Source: Allohoeflea poritis (GTDB taxonomy: Bacteria; Pseudomonadota; Alphaproteobacteria; Rhizobiales; Rhizobiaceae). Taken from it: a stretch of 64,000 nucleotides of DNA. This document shows positions 1 through 8,575 of this stretch, piece after piece. The position numbers were made by a program, and so were the translations under genes. The notes under the pieces are model-generated. The model saw nothing but the letters and a program-made list of their open reading frames with translations. It did no database searches and had not been told where the DNA came from. Location: positions 310,001-374,000 of the forward strand of contig NZ_JAPJZH010000001.1 of assembly GCF_027889715.1 (NCBI RefSeq). Reading direction: 5' to 3'. Position 1 is the stretch's first letter. Each line of letters begins with the position of its first letter.

Positions 1-313
1 TGGCCAGACGAATTGTTTCGGCGCAGTCCTCCGGCCGGTCGCCGAATCCCCCTTCGAGATCGGCAGATACAGGCAGCTTGGTCGCCGCTACGATCTCGCG
101 GGCATTTTCAAGAGCCATCTCGCGCGATATCGCCGCCGTTCCGTCGCATCGGCCCATTGCAAATGCAAGGCCCGCCGATGTTGTCGCCAGCGCCTCGAAG
201 CCGAGTGTTTCCAATATGATGGCCGTGCCGGCATTCCACGGATTGGGGATCACGAAAGCCCCCTCTCCTTCGTGCAGCGCCTTGAAGGTTTCGAATTTTG
301 CGTTCCTGTCCAT
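1..313 (-). CDS. Isocitrate lyase/PEP mutase family protein (3' end cut off by window edge)
   Basis: The gene starts with ATG at 313 behind a clear GAGGGAG ribosome binding site and runs off the left edge, so only about 104 N-terminal residues are visible. They follow the TIM-barrel pattern of the isocitrate lyase/phosphoenolpyruvate mutase superfamily: an opening FxxLH stretch, IPNPWNAGTA (the PG/PN-x-WDA position of the family), FEALATTSAG for the second strand, and LPVSADLEGGFG, where the DxxxGfG segment holds the Mg-binding acidic residues. Members cleave or form C-C or P-C bonds in 2-oxo acids such as oxaloacetate, methylisocitrate or phosphonopyruvate. The substrate cannot be told from this part. 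It is distinct from the second family member at 14420-15280, which has a KRCGH motif; that region of this protein lies outside the window. Confidence 0.85.
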   Translation of the reverse strand, partial: MDRNAKFETFKALHEGEGAFVIPNPWNAGTAIILETLGFEALATTSAGLAFAMGRCDGTAAISREMALENAREIVAATKLPVSADLEGGFGDRPEDCAETIRLA

Positions 314-566
314 CAGCTGATCTCCCTCGGCAACCATCAATGGAACATATAGTGAACATACGCAAGTGCCGGTTTTGGTTTTCCTGTCGTATTTCTGTAA
401 ATTTTTTCCCGTGAGTACAGCTGCAATGCCAGCAGGCCGTCGCCTGAATGTGTCCCAAAATCACTATGGCGCGGCATCCGGTCGGGCGGGCGCTTCCACC
501 GCATTGAGTTTTTGCCGGAAATGAGCAAGCCTCTTTACGGCACCTGTAGTCGGACCGGGCGGTTTC

Positions 567-1214
567 ATGGATTGGTTTGATATCATCACACAGCTTCGCG
601 ACATGATCGGTCGCGCCCTGTGGTTTGACCCGACCGTCTATGACACGGCGACCATGGACGACCGCACCCGGTTCGTTTCGACCATGGTCGTCTTTCTGGC
701 GGGCATGTCGCTTTTGCTGGGCCAGTGCTTTGCGCTCTTTCTCGTGTCGGCATCGCCGGTCGGCTTTATCCTGGGTCTGATCTTCAGCGGCGTTTCGCTG
801 ACCGTGCGGCTCGGAACGTGGGTATCCTGTTCCGTGCTTTCCGCCGCCATCATATTCGGCGTCGTGACCGCACCATGGAATTTCATATCGGTCATATTCG
901 TCGCCACCGCGCCGCTCGTCTTCGGCTTCCTGGCGGTCCTGCCGAGCATCGGCATCGTCATTTCGTATATACTCTACGGCTGGACGTGCCTGACCATGAT
1001 GTACGGGCTTTTCTACGGCGCGCAGGTTCCCTTTCTCCCCGGCGCCGTGTGCATGCTTTCGGGCTGGGTTGCGATCTCGTTGCTTGAACGGATGTTCTTC
1101 ACCAAAAGCAGCGCCGCGCAAAGCGGCGGCTTTCTCTTTGCCAGCCGTCAGCTTTCGCGCTTCACATCCGACCAGGTTCTGGAATTCGTCAAGCAAAGGG
1201 TCCGCAACCGATGA
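567..1214 (+). CDS. Multi-pass membrane protein of unknown function
   Basis: The product has 215 residues. After a soluble N-terminal stretch of about 35 residues there are four to five hydrophobic segments, roughly at residues 38-60, 62-82, 88-108, 112-140 and 148-172, and then a basic cytoplasm-like tail ending in KQRVRNR. I do not recognise a named family; the layout is loosely like Yip1-type or small DUF membrane proteins. The stop codon overlaps the start of the next gene (an alpha/beta-hydrolase-like protein) by 4 bp, so the two are almost certainly co-translated and probably work together at the inner membrane. The ATG at 567 has only a weak GGGCGG Shine-Dalgarno. Confidence 0.75.
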   Translation: MDWFDIITQLRDMIGRALWFDPTVYDTATMDDRTRFVSTMVVFLAGMSLLLGQCFALFLVSASPVGFILGLIFSGVSLTVRLGTWVSCSVLSAAIIFGVVTAPWNFISVIFVATAPLVFGFLAVLPSIGIVISYILYGWTCLTMMYGLFYGAQVPFLPGAVCMLSGWVAISLLERMFFTKSSAAQSGGFLFASRQLSRFTSDQVLEFVKQRVRNR

Positions 1215-2206
1215 CCGATATCCAGCAGTTGCTGTTCGGGGCGTTCCTCATTGCCAGCGTGATGCTGTTCGTCGCGTTGATCACCGCCCCTTTCGAGGCG
1301 ATGACCTGGTGGTCGCGCTGGACCGCCGGGCCGGACGAGGATGTGGACGACGAAAATCACCGTGCTCGCGCGATGATGCCGGATGAAAGCCGCCTGGCGG
1401 AAACGAAAGCGGTGGTGTTTTACGTGACAGGCATCGGCACGATCACCGGCGAACGGCATCCGAAGCTGGAGCAGCATTTCCTCGACGAGCTCAAGCTTCG
1501 CTTGCCCTATGTGACCGTCATCGAGGATTTTTTCCCCTATTCGCCAGCCGGCATTCCGCTGACCGGTCAGCGTATCTTCGCCCGCTTCTGGCGGTTCTCC
1601 GGACGGCACCGTGCGTTCGTCACGCAAAACCTCATCCGCCTGCGCAACATGTTCCAGGTTCTGGTCGCTGCCGACGGGCGTTACGGACCGATCTACAGTG
1701 CCGGCACCTTCCGCATCATACGGGAGAAACTTCTGGAAAACGGCCATGCGCCGCAGTCGCACCAGCCCGTCATCCTGCTCGGCTATAGCGGCGGCGCGGA
1801 AATCTCGCTGGGCGCTGCGCCGTTCCTGCATGGCGCGTTTCAAAGCCGCCTCACGCTGCTCTCGCTCGGCGGCGTGCTTTCCTCGCACGCCGGCATCGCA
1901 TCGCTCAACCGCATCGTCCATCTGGAGGGCTCGACGGACCGCGTTTCCCGGATAAGCGGCCTGTTCTTCGTCCACCGGTGGCGGATCTTTGGCTCCTCCT
2001 ACTGGAACAAGGCGCGCAAGCAGGGCCTCATCTCCAAAATCCGCCTCAAAGGCATCAGCCATAACGGCCCCGGCGGCTACCTCGACGCCCACACGCGCAC
2101 CACCGAAGAGGGTCCGAGCAATCTCGAACGGACGCTTGAGGCCATCAAAAAGGTCGTCGATCAGGAAATCGAGGCCAGCAGAACGGGTATAGAACCATCC
2201 GCCTGA
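1211..2206 (+). CDS. Membrane-anchored alpha/beta-hydrolase-like protein
   Basis: The protein has 331 residues with one N-terminal membrane segment (about 5-27) and then a soluble domain. VVFYVTGIGT (residues 68-77) resembles the first core strand and oxyanion loop of an alpha/beta hydrolase, and ILLGYSGGAEIS near residue 195 is a G-x-S-x-G nucleophile elbow with Ser as nucleophile. An aspartate after SLNRIVHLEGSTDRVS and the histidine in KGISHNGPGGYLD are plausible triad members. This looks like a lipase or thioesterase-like enzyme held at the membrane, but the substrate is unknown. It overlaps the upstream membrane-protein gene by 4 bp (ATGA), so the pair forms a two-gene operon. A second membrane-anchored hydrolase of different sequence lies at 57398-58996. 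Confidence 0.75.
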   Translation: MTDIQQLLFGAFLIASVMLFVALITAPFEAMTWWSRWTAGPDEDVDDENHRARAMMPDESRLAETKAVVFYVTGIGTITGERHPKLEQHFLDELKLRLPYVTVIEDFFPYSPAGIPLTGQRIFARFWRFSGRHRAFVTQNLIRLRNMFQVLVAADGRYGPIYSAGTFRIIREKLLENGHAPQSHQPVILLGYSGGAEISLGAAPFLHGAFQSRLTLLSLGGVLSSHAGIASLNRIVHLEGSTDRVSRISGLFFVHRWRIFGSSYWNKARKQGLISKIRLKGISHNGPGGYLDAHTRTTEEGPSNLERTLEAIKKVVDQEIEASRTGIEPSA

Positions 2207-2366
2207 CATGGTTCGCCGGACATCGGCTTAATCCAAACCACAAAATGACCGCTTCGCGCGCAACACCGATTTACTTCGTTTTTTTGAGCTGAAGAGATGA
2301 GATATATACTGGCGGTATCTTAAGGGTACAGATTTGCCCACAAAAGGGATCAGACAAGATTGAACC

Positions 2367-2744
2367 ATGCTGAGTGATGCGAAGACCCCATCTGAGTATA
2401 TTGAGCAGCTTGAGAATGATTGGCGTTGCGAGAAATTGCAGGAAATCCGCGCCCTTATCAAAAAGCAGGCGCCGCAACTGGATGAGCGCATTCACTATAA
2501 GATGCTGGGTTACGGACACGGGGACAGATATGTCTTCCACCTCAACGCGCAAAGGCAATATGTCAGCCTCTATGTTGGAAATGCCTCCAAAATCGACCCG
2601 GATAATGCGTTGTTGCAGGGCCTGAATGTCGGCAAGGGCTGTATCCGTTTCACCAAGACGAAAAAGATAACGGAAACGCGGATCGATGAGTTCATTGCCC
2701 GCGCAATCGAGATGTGGCGCGCTGGCGAAGACGTCGATTGCTGA
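2367..2744 (+). CDS. DUF1801 domain-containing protein
   Basis: This is a small 125-residue cytoplasmic protein. The opening TPSEYIEQL, the central LDERIHYKMLGYG with a shared hydrophobic surface, the strand QYVSLYVG and the closing CIRFTKTKKI followed by a helix match the DUF1801 (YdhG-like) fold. That family is widespread and has no established activity, though it is often found near stress or DNA-related genes. It stands alone here: the upstream hydrolase gene ends 160 bp earlier and the downstream VOC gene points the other way. Its GC content looks slightly lower than that of its neighbours. Confidence 0.8.
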   Translation: MLSDAKTPSEYIEQLENDWRCEKLQEIRALIKKQAPQLDERIHYKMLGYGHGDRYVFHLNAQRQYVSLYVGNASKIDPDNALLQGLNVGKGCIRFTKTKKITETRIDEFIARAIEMWRAGEDVDC

Positions 2745-2889
2745 GAACAACGTGGTTCCCGACATGCATATGGAAGAAAACTCTCCCTTTTGAAGGACGG
2801 CTCTGTCCGCACAGCATTCGCTGAGGGCGAAGGGCATCCGACTGAGCTATGTACCAAACAAGGCGGTACGCCAGTTTCCGCAAAAGACC

Positions 2890-3306
2890 CTATCCGTCCC
2901 GTCCGGGTTCGTTCGGATCGTTTGAAAAGAGTGCGATCTTGTTGCCTTGGGGATCGCGAAGGTAGCCGACATAAAATTGGGGCCCATAGGCATCACGGAA
3001 ACCCGGTTGGCCTTCGTCGCTTCCGCCTGCGGCCAGCGCGGCCGCATGAAGGTCGCGAACCTGCTTTTGACTGCGGGCCTGGAATGCGACCATGGTACCG
3101 TTGCCAGCCGAGGCCGGCCGTCCATCGAAGGTCGGCTTTACGTAGAAATCCGGCGGGGCGACGGACTGACCGGGTTGTATGGGCAGCGCATAGCTCAGAC
3201 CCTCAGGCCCCTCCTCCAACCCGTAGTCGAGGGCCGGCAGGAACGCTGAATAAAACCGTTTCGCGCGAGCGATGTCATCGACACCGACAGTGACATAGGC
3301 AATCAT
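2890..3306 (-). CDS. VOC (glyoxalase/bleomycin-resistance fold) family protein
   Basis: The protein has 138 residues. It begins MIAYVTVGVDDIARAKRFY, the typical first beta-alpha element of a vicinal-oxygen-chelate module, and has GNGTMVAFQA and later YFVGYLRDPQGNKI, the second-module signature with the metal-binding or structural region. Family members bind a metal and act as glyoxalases, dioxygenases, isomerases or drug-binding proteins. Metal ligands here cannot be assigned with certainty because the first-module histidine is replaced by tyrosine or valine. A GGAAAAGAG site precedes the ATG at 3306. It is a single gene with no evident operon partner. Confidence 0.85.
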   Translation of the reverse strand: MIAYVTVGVDDIARAKRFYSAFLPALDYGLEEGPEGLSYALPIQPGQSVAPPDFYVKPTFDGRPASAGNGTMVAFQARSQKQVRDLHAAALAAGGSDEGQPGFRDAYGPQFYVGYLRDPQGNKIALFSNDPNEPGRDG

Positions 3307-3605
3307 ACGGTGTGCTCTTTTCCGGTGTTTGCTTGTGGCAACGCGTTTGATGCGAGATGGTAGGCAAACACATGCCCCGGTTCAATAACGACCTCGGAAA
3401 ACCTCTCTTGGCGGCCAAGGGCAGATGGTGGTGCGGTTTACACACTCGTCTTGTTCCATTGCTTCGCAGTCGCAACGCATACGCACCTTTCGGATTTCCG
3501 CCGTGCCACATGGCGTTGGATCGCCGGTATTTTTCGCGATTTCACCGAACTCGCCCGGGTGCCGAAGAGCAATCACGCCAATGACCAACGGGCAATCAGG
3601 AGGCC
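3307..3605. other. Intergenic stretch with no supported gene
   Basis: About 300 bases between the VOC gene and the end of the TRAP large-permease gene. Short open frames exist on both strands but none has coding character, a good ribosome binding site or recognisable similarity. No clear terminator hairpin was found. Confidence 0.5.
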
Positions 3606-4916
3606 CTATCCGGCCTGCGGCAACCATGTGGCGATCGGTGGGAACATGATCAGGAGTGCGACCAGGATCAGCGAGCACAAAATAAAGGGGAGCGCCGAGA
3701 AGTAGATTTCACGCATCGTCGTGTCCGGCGGGGCCACGCCCTTCATGACGAAGAGCAAAAGCCCGAAAGGCGGCGTGGTGAAGCTGATCTCCAGCGCCAG
3801 CAGCATGATCAGGCCAAACCAGATGGGGTCGAAGCCGAGACTTGTGGCCAGCGGGAAGAAGATCGGCACGGTCAGGAGCATCATCGAGATCTGTTCCATG
3901 AACATGCCGAGGATCAGCAGCACACCGAACATGATGAGCAGCATGAAGATCGGGTCGAAGTCGAAGCCGGTCGCCCAATTGATCAGGCCGCGCGAGGCAC
4001 CGGAAAAAGCCAGAAGCTGGCTGAATGTCGCCGATCCGAAGACGATCAGATAGGCCATCAGCGTGACTCTCAAGGCGCCGCGAATGGAGGCCTTGATCGC
4101 CTGCCAGGTCAGACAACGGTAAATGAGCGCCAGGATCAGGACGCCGAGCGCGCCGAAGGCGGCGGCTTCCGACGGGGTGACGATACCGTTGATCATCATC
4201 ATGACAATCACCACCATCAGACCGATCATCGGAACAACGTCCGTCATCAGGAGTTTGATCTTCTCGGCAAAGGAATGCGGCGGCACCTCATAGGCCGGCG
4301 CGGCGGCGGGATCGAGTCTGGTCTGCAGAAAGATCGTGCCGATATAGAGCGCCGCCAGGATCAGGCCGGGAATGATGCCGGCGATCAGCAGTGCGCCGAC
4401 GTCGATTTGCGCCAGTGTTGCCAACAGCACCGCCAGCGCGGAAGGCGGGATGATGATGGCGAGCCCCCCGGTGCCGAGAATCGGGCCAATCGACATATAG
4501 CGCTTGTATCCGCGCTTCGACATTTCCGGGACCATCAGCGAGCCGAGCAGCGCGGTCGAGCCCATGGAGGAGCCTGACAGCGTGGAGAAGCCGGTGCCGC
4601 CGAGCACGGTCACATAGCTTAACCGGCCGGGCAGCCTGCCGAGCAGCTTGTCGATTGCCGAGAACATGCGCCCGCCCAGGCCGGTATGGAAGAAGATCTC
4701 GCCCATCAGCAGGAAGAGCGGAATCGGCACCAGCGCGAACTTCGTCAATGCGCCCCAGCCATTGTTCAGGAGTGCGACGATGCCGCGCTCGCCACCCATG
4801 AAGATCCAGGCGCCTATGATGTTGGCCGCCAGGAACGCCAGCGCCACGGGCATCCCCATGGCCATCAGGAACATGATGCTGCCGATCAGCAGCGCGAGCG
4901 CCTCGTACCACTCCAT
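3606..4916 (-). CDS. dctM: TRAP transporter large permease (DctM/SiaM-type)
   Basis: The 436-residue protein is almost wholly hydrophobic with about twelve membrane segments. It shows the DctM hallmarks: an N-terminal MGMPVALAFL, GERGIVALLNNGWGALTKFALVPIPLFLLMGE, the LSGSSMGSTALLGSLMVPEM hairpin region, and IPPSALAVLLATLAQIDVGALLIAGIIPGL. It forms the Na+-coupled transport channel together with the small DctQ subunit and takes up organic acids or other anionic solutes delivered by the periplasmic binding protein. Its ATG overlaps the DctQ stop codon by one base, so the two are translationally coupled. It is the last gene of the gntR-leuC-leuD-dctPQM run on the minus strand. Confidence 0.93.
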   Translation of the reverse strand: MEWYEALALLIGSIMFLMAMGMPVALAFLAANIIGAWIFMGGERGIVALLNNGWGALTKFALVPIPLFLLMGEIFFHTGLGGRMFSAIDKLLGRLPGRLSYVTVLGGTGFSTLSGSSMGSTALLGSLMVPEMSKRGYKRYMSIGPILGTGGLAIIIPPSALAVLLATLAQIDVGALLIAGIIPGLILAALYIGTIFLQTRLDPAAAPAYEVPPHSFAEKIKLLMTDVVPMIGLMVVIVMMMINGIVTPSEAAAFGALGVLILALIYRCLTWQAIKASIRGALRVTLMAYLIVFGSATFSQLLAFSGASRGLINWATGFDFDPIFMLLIMFGVLLILGMFMEQISMMLLTVPIFFPLATSLGFDPIWFGLIMLLALEISFTTPPFGLLLFVMKGVAPPDTTMREIYFSALPFILCSLILVALLIMFPPIATWLPQAG

Positions 4917-5422
4917 TATTCGTGAATCCCCGCCTCGCCGGAATGCATCAGGTTGGGGCCGAAGACGAAACGGGAAAACTCCACCGCCATCAAGGAGAAC
5001 GCGATGGGAAACGTGATCGTCAAAAGCCAGCGCGGGTAGAAATATGCGCGCACGTCATAGTCGCTGCGTTCGATATTGGTGAGGAACAGTTCCAGCCCGT
5101 ACCAAGCCAGGATGAGCGAAACCAGGACGCATGCCGCCGCGACCGTCCGGCTGACAATCCGACGCAGATACGGCGGCAGCGCCGCCGTCACCAGTTCGAT
5201 ATGCACGTGTCCCTTTTCGCGCACGAGCCAGGGTGCGCCAAGCATCGTCATGTAAAGAAGACCGTATTCGGCGGATGTAAAAAGCCAGGCCCATGGCTGG
5301 ACCCCGAAGTTTCGCATCGCCACGGACAGGACGACGGACACCATCAGCCAGACCAGCGTTGCCGCTGCGATAAGCGCCATGGAGTAAAGCAGCGCGTCAT
5401 AGGCTCGGATCAGAATGCGCAT
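4916..5422 (-). CDS. dctQ: TRAP transporter small permease (DctQ-type)
   Basis: The small membrane subunit of the TRAP system has four hydrophobic segments and ends in a short soluble tail. The segment with NFGVQPWAWLFTSAEYGLLY followed by LGAPWLVREKGHVHIELV matches DctQ, whose G-A-P-W/x-x-R-x-x-x-H-V pattern lies in the second half of the protein. I place the start at the ATG at 5422 (168 residues, the usual length). In-frame starts exist at 5455 (ATG) and 5458 (TTG), but they lie inside a strong stem-loop (5445-5468), which normally precedes a start rather than containing it. The gene sits between the binding-protein gene and the large permease. Confidence 0.88.
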   Translation of the reverse strand: MRILIRAYDALLYSMALIAAATLVWLMVSVVLSVAMRNFGVQPWAWLFTSAEYGLLYMTMLGAPWLVREKGHVHIELVTAALPPYLRRIVSRTVAAACVLVSLILAWYGLELFLTNIERSDYDVRAYFYPRWLLTITFPIAFSLMAVEFSRFVFGPNLMHSGEAGIHE

Positions 5423-5444
5423 GGTCGAACTGATGCTTGAAAAA

Positions 5445-5468
5445 CCCCGGGACATCAATGCCCCGGGG
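5445..5468 (-). promoter_or_regulatory. GC-rich intercistronic stem-loop between dctP and dctQ
   Basis: CCCCGGG (5445-5451) pairs perfectly with CCCGGGG (5462-5468) around a ten-base loop. It lies 16 bases beyond the stop of the binding-protein gene. Hairpins of this kind between binding-protein and permease genes commonly stabilise the upstream mRNA or dampen read-through, giving more binding protein than permease. No T-tract follows, so it is not a full terminator. The function is inferred; the stem itself is seen directly. Confidence 0.6.
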
Positions 5469-5484
5469 ATAAGGTTGACGTGGC

Positions 5485-6498
5485 TTACTTGTCGGCGTCC
5501 GGATCGTAGAAGAGTTCGATCAGGCGATCATAGTTGCCGGTGCCCATGGAATGTTCGGCCATCAGGCCTTTCATCCGCTCCCAGTTCTTTTCACGGGCGG
5601 CAAGCAGGTAGTTGGCTTTCGCCTCGCCTTCCAGCGACACGACGTTCATGCCTTGCGCGTCGAGCGCGGCGAAGTCCTCGTCACGCTTGGCGCGCAGCGC
5701 ATTCACACTGTCGATCTCGTGCTGGATCGCCACATCCTGGACGATCTTCTGGGCCTCAGGGCTCAATTTGTTCCAGCGATCGAGATTGACGATCACGCCG
5801 AGGTCGGTCGAGAAGAAGCACGGTTCGATCCGGTAGTTCAGGAACTCGTTCCACTTCAGGTCGATCAGTCCGATTTGCGTCCAGCCGGTGGCGTCAACGA
5901 CACCGCGCTGAAGTGCGGCGTAGACCTCTCCGGTCGGCAGGTCGATCACCTGCGCGCCGAGATAGTTTGTGAAAAAGGCGTTGTAGACGGCGTTGCCGCG
6001 CAGCTTGAGACCATCGACTTCAAGATTGCCGTCGGCATCGAAGCTCGGCGCGTCCCGTGTCCAAAGGTTGTAGCAGACGCCGCTGTCGAACCAGCCGAGA
6101 TATTTGAGGCCCATCTTCTCCTGATGGATCTCGTCGATCAAAGCGATTCCGCCATTTTCACGGGTCTCAATCGCCGTAAGGTTGGAGGCAACGAGGGCGT
6201 CCTTTTCGGGCAATGCCCCGCCGTAGAACGAGCCGGGCGTATAAACCATATCGACGATCCCGTCGCGCACGGCGTCGGGCTGCTGGAACATGCCGATCGC
6301 TTCTGGCCCGCCTCGAACCTCGATCTGGACAACGCCCTTGCCTGCTTCATTCACCTTGTCGACGAACGACAGGAAGCTTTGCGTGTAAATCAGTGTTTCG
6401 GGGAAGGCATGGACGGCCGTGATGACCTCTTCGGCTTTGGCCACGGCCCCGATCGTCATGGAACCGGCGATGATACCGGCGGCGATTTGCATTTTCAT
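5485..6498 (-). CDS. dctP: TRAP transporter periplasmic substrate-binding protein (DctP-type)
   Basis: The 337-residue protein has a Sec signal peptide (MKMQIAAGIIAGSMTIGAVAKA, cut at about residue 22), followed by the DctP fold. The family marker around residues 160-180, KLRGNAVYNAFFTNYLGAQVIDLPTGEVY, contains the conserved arginine (here in LRG) that binds a substrate carboxylate, and LQRGVVDATGWTQIGLIDLKW follows the usual ALxxGxVDG pattern. The ligand is therefore probably a carboxylate, consistent with the neighbouring hydratase and lyase genes. The ribosome binding site AGGAGG eight bases before the ATG is the strongest in this operon. A stem-loop follows the gene. Confidence 0.9.
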   Translation of the reverse strand: MKMQIAAGIIAGSMTIGAVAKAEEVITAVHAFPETLIYTQSFLSFVDKVNEAGKGVVQIEVRGGPEAIGMFQQPDAVRDGIVDMVYTPGSFYGGALPEKDALVASNLTAIETRENGGIALIDEIHQEKMGLKYLGWFDSGVCYNLWTRDAPSFDADGNLEVDGLKLRGNAVYNAFFTNYLGAQVIDLPTGEVYAALQRGVVDATGWTQIGLIDLKWNEFLNYRIEPCFFSTDLGVIVNLDRWNKLSPEAQKIVQDVAIQHEIDSVNALRAKRDEDFAALDAQGMNVVSLEGEAKANYLLAAREKNWERMKGLMAEHSMGTGNYDRLIELFYDPDADK

Positions 6499-6566
6499 GG
6501 GTTAATTCCTCCTATCCCAAGTGCCAGTGCCCTGGCTTTCGCTTTTGCGGGCGATACGCCCGATCG

Positions 6567-7184
6567 TCATCCGGCGGTTTGTCCCGCCGGAAATGCCCAT
6601 GGCTGCGCCTTGGCGCGCCGGTCCCGGTATCGTGCGATGGCCGGGTGATGTTGTTCGGTCAGGTCGATATCGTCCCAACCATTGATCAGTTTTTCGCGCC
6701 AGGCGGCGTCGAGCGTGAAGGCAAGCTTTCGTGATCCGATTTCGATTTCACCGTGCTCCAGTTTGACCGTGGCGTGGACCGCGCCGCCGGCGAGTTCGTC
6801 GATCAGGGCATCGATTTCGGCCTCGTCGGCCTGCGCCGGCAGAAGCCCGTTGTTCACGGCGTTCGACGCAAAAATGTCACCGAAGCTGGGCGCGATGACG
6901 GTGCGAATGCCGAAATCGACAAGCGCATAGACGGCGGCTTCCCGCGACGAGCCGCTGCCGAAATTGCGCCGGGCCACGAGAATGCTGGCGTCGGGGACGC
7001 GATTGAGCGGGAAGTCGGGAACCGGTTGTTCCTCGCTGTCGAATCGCAGGTCGTACAGCAGAAACCGGCCATAGCCCTCGGCGCGCGGCGTTGACATGAA
7101 ACGGGCCGTGATTAGCTGATCGGTATCGACACTCTCAAGATCGAGCGCGACTGCCTTGCCGGTGTGTCGGGTCCAGCCGCTCAT
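6567..7184 (-). CDS. leuD: Aconitase-family hydratase small subunit (LeuD-like)
   Basis: The product has 205 residues. NFGSGSSREAAVYALVDFGI is the swivel-domain signature of 3-isopropylmalate dehydratase small subunits (usual form GxGSSREHAxxAL), followed by RTVIAPSFGDIFASNAVNNG with the expected pattern. With the large subunit it should hydrate or isomerise a 2-substituted maleate or malate. The start ATG overlaps the large-subunit stop by 4 bp, so stoichiometric translation is expected. The genomic setting, next to a TRAP system, an isocitrate-lyase-like lyase and a GntR regulator, argues for a catabolic paralogue (for example a citraconate or dimethylmaleate hydratase type) rather than leucine biosynthesis. 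That role is inference. Confidence 0.9.
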   Translation of the reverse strand: MSGWTRHTGKAVALDLESVDTDQLITARFMSTPRAEGYGRFLLYDLRFDSEEQPVPDFPLNRVPDASILVARRNFGSGSSREAAVYALVDFGIRTVIAPSFGDIFASNAVNNGLLPAQADEAEIDALIDELAGGAVHATVKLEHGEIEIGSRKLAFTLDAAWREKLINGWDDIDLTEQHHPAIARYRDRRAKAQPWAFPAGQTAG

Positions 7185-8575
7185 GCCGCGGCCTCGCTGC
7201 CAAGCATCGGGCGCACGTCGGTCAGGCGGCCAGTGATGGCGGCGGCTGCAACCATGGCCGGAGACATGAGATGGGTGCGGGCGCCGCGGCCCTGCCGGCC
7301 ACGGAAGTTGCGGTTGGTCGTCGAGGCGCAACGTTTGCCCGGTTCGACGCGATCGCCGTTCATGGCCACGCACATCGAGCAGCCCGGCCCGACCCAGTCG
7401 AGACCGGCCTCGGTAAAGATTTTGTCGAGACCTTCGGCCTCGGCCTGCGCCTGGACGAGACGCGAGCCGGGCGAGACGAGGCCGGGCACCTTCGCCCGGC
7501 GCCCTGACAGGACGGCAGCCGCTGCGCGCAAATCCTCGATCCGGGCGTTGGTGCACGAGCCGATGAAAACCTGATCGATTTCGACGTCAGCCAGCGCGCG
7601 GCCCGGCATCAATCCCATATAGTCAAGTGCTGCGCGGACCCGGCCCGCATCGGCACCGGAAAGGCGCGAGGGGTCCGGAACGGTGCCGGTGACGGGTAAT
7701 GCGTCCTGCGGTGACGTACCCCAGGTCACGATCGGCGCGATATCGGACGCCTCAAGCGCAACCTCCTTGTCGAAGGCCGCATTGGCATCCGAGGAAAGCG
7801 TCTGCCAAAAGCCGATGGCGCGGTCGAGGTCTTCGCCACCGGGCGCGAAGGGTCGGCCGCTGACATAGTCAAAGGTCGTCTGATCCGGTGCGACCATACC
7901 GAAGCGCCCGCCGCCTTCGATCGACAGGTTGCAGAGCGTCATCCGCTCTTCCATCGTCAGGCCGCGCACGGTGTCGCCGGCATATTCGATGGCATGTCCT
8001 TGTGCGCCGTCCGCCCCGAGCATTGCGATCCAGGCCAGTGCGAGATCCTTGGCGCCGACGCCCGATGCAAGACGGCCGGTTACGGTGATCCGCATGCTCT
8101 TGGGCTTCTTCTGCCAGACCGTTTGGGTAGCCAGGACATGGGCAACCTCCGTGGCGCCGATCCCGAATGCCAGCGCCCCGAAGGCGCCATGGGTCGAGGT
8201 ATGGCTGTCGCCGCAATTGATGAGCAAACCCGGCAAGGTCAATCCCTGCTCGGGCCCGATGACGTGCACGATACCCTGCCGCGGGTCGTTCAATCCGAAG
8301 CAGATGATGCCGTGGTCACGCGTGTTGTTTTCGAGCGTCTCGATCATCCGGGCGATTTCCGGGCTTGCGGCCGGCCCGCGCGTTGGCGCGTAATGGTCGA
8401 CGACGCCGAAAGTAAGCCCCGGCTCGGCCACGGTGCCCCCACGCCCGGCAAGCTTGGCGAAAGCGTGATGCGAGCCTTCGTGCACAAAATGGCGATCGAC
8501 CCACATCAGTGAAGCGCCGTCGTCGCGGCGATGGATCTCATGGGCGTCCCAGAGCTTGTCGAGCAGGGTTTTCAT
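7181..8575 (-). CDS. leuC: Aconitase-family hydratase large subunit (LeuC-like), 4Fe-4S
   Basis: The 464-residue large subunit has the three cysteine ligands of the 4Fe-4S cluster at Cys341 (FIGSCTNARIEDL), Cys399 and Cys402 (GPGCSMCVAMNGD), plus GPEQGLTLPG and CGDSHTSTHGAFGALAFGIG, which carry active-site residues. Sequence and length fit 3-isopropylmalate dehydratase large subunits closely. Clostridial dimethylmaleate hydratase and methanogen-type citraconate hydratases are built from the same family, and the neighbours here favour such a catabolic use. The start overlaps the stop of the upstream GntR gene by 4 bp and its own stop overlaps the small-subunit start, so gntR-leuC-leuD are tightly coupled. 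Confidence 0.9.
   Translation of the reverse strand: MKTLLDKLWDAHEIHRRDDGASLMWVDRHFVHEGSHHAFAKLAGRGGTVAEPGLTFGVVDHYAPTRGPAASPEIARMIETLENNTRDHGIICFGLNDPRQGIVHVIGPEQGLTLPGLLINCGDSHTSTHGAFGALAFGIGATEVAHVLATQTVWQKKPKSMRITVTGRLASGVGAKDLALAWIAMLGADGAQGHAIEYAGDTVRGLTMEERMTLCNLSIEGGGRFGMVAPDQTTFDYVSGRPFAPGGEDLDRAIGFWQTLSSDANAAFDKEVALEASDIAPIVTWGTSPQDALPVTGTVPDPSRLSGADAGRVRAALDYMGLMPGRALADVEIDQVFIGSCTNARIEDLRAAAAVLSGRRAKVPGLVSPGSRLVQAQAEAEGLDKIFTEAGLDWVGPGCSMCVAMNGDRVEPGKRCASTTNRNFRGRQGRGARTHLMSPAMVAAAAITGRLTDVRPMLGSEAAA

Noticed and set aside
108-1196. Long minus-strand frame opposite the first membrane-protein gene
   Set aside because: Its translation is rich in Arg, His, Gln and Asp in the manner of an antisense shadow of a GC-rich gene, and the plus-strand genes have membrane and hydrolase motifs.
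2800-2862. Minus-strand sequence TAGCTCAGTCGG resembling the D-arm of a tRNA
   Set aside because: The expected GAGC after the D-loop, an anticodon stem, a GTTCGA T-arm and a matching acceptor stem are all missing, so no tRNA can be folded.
7181-8575. Straightforward leucine biosynthesis genes leuCD
   Set aside because: Sequence family fits, but the operon with a GntR regulator, TRAP transporter and a divergent lyase/hyu operon argues for a catabolic paralogue; leuB or leuA are not nearby. Kept as LeuC/LeuD-like.
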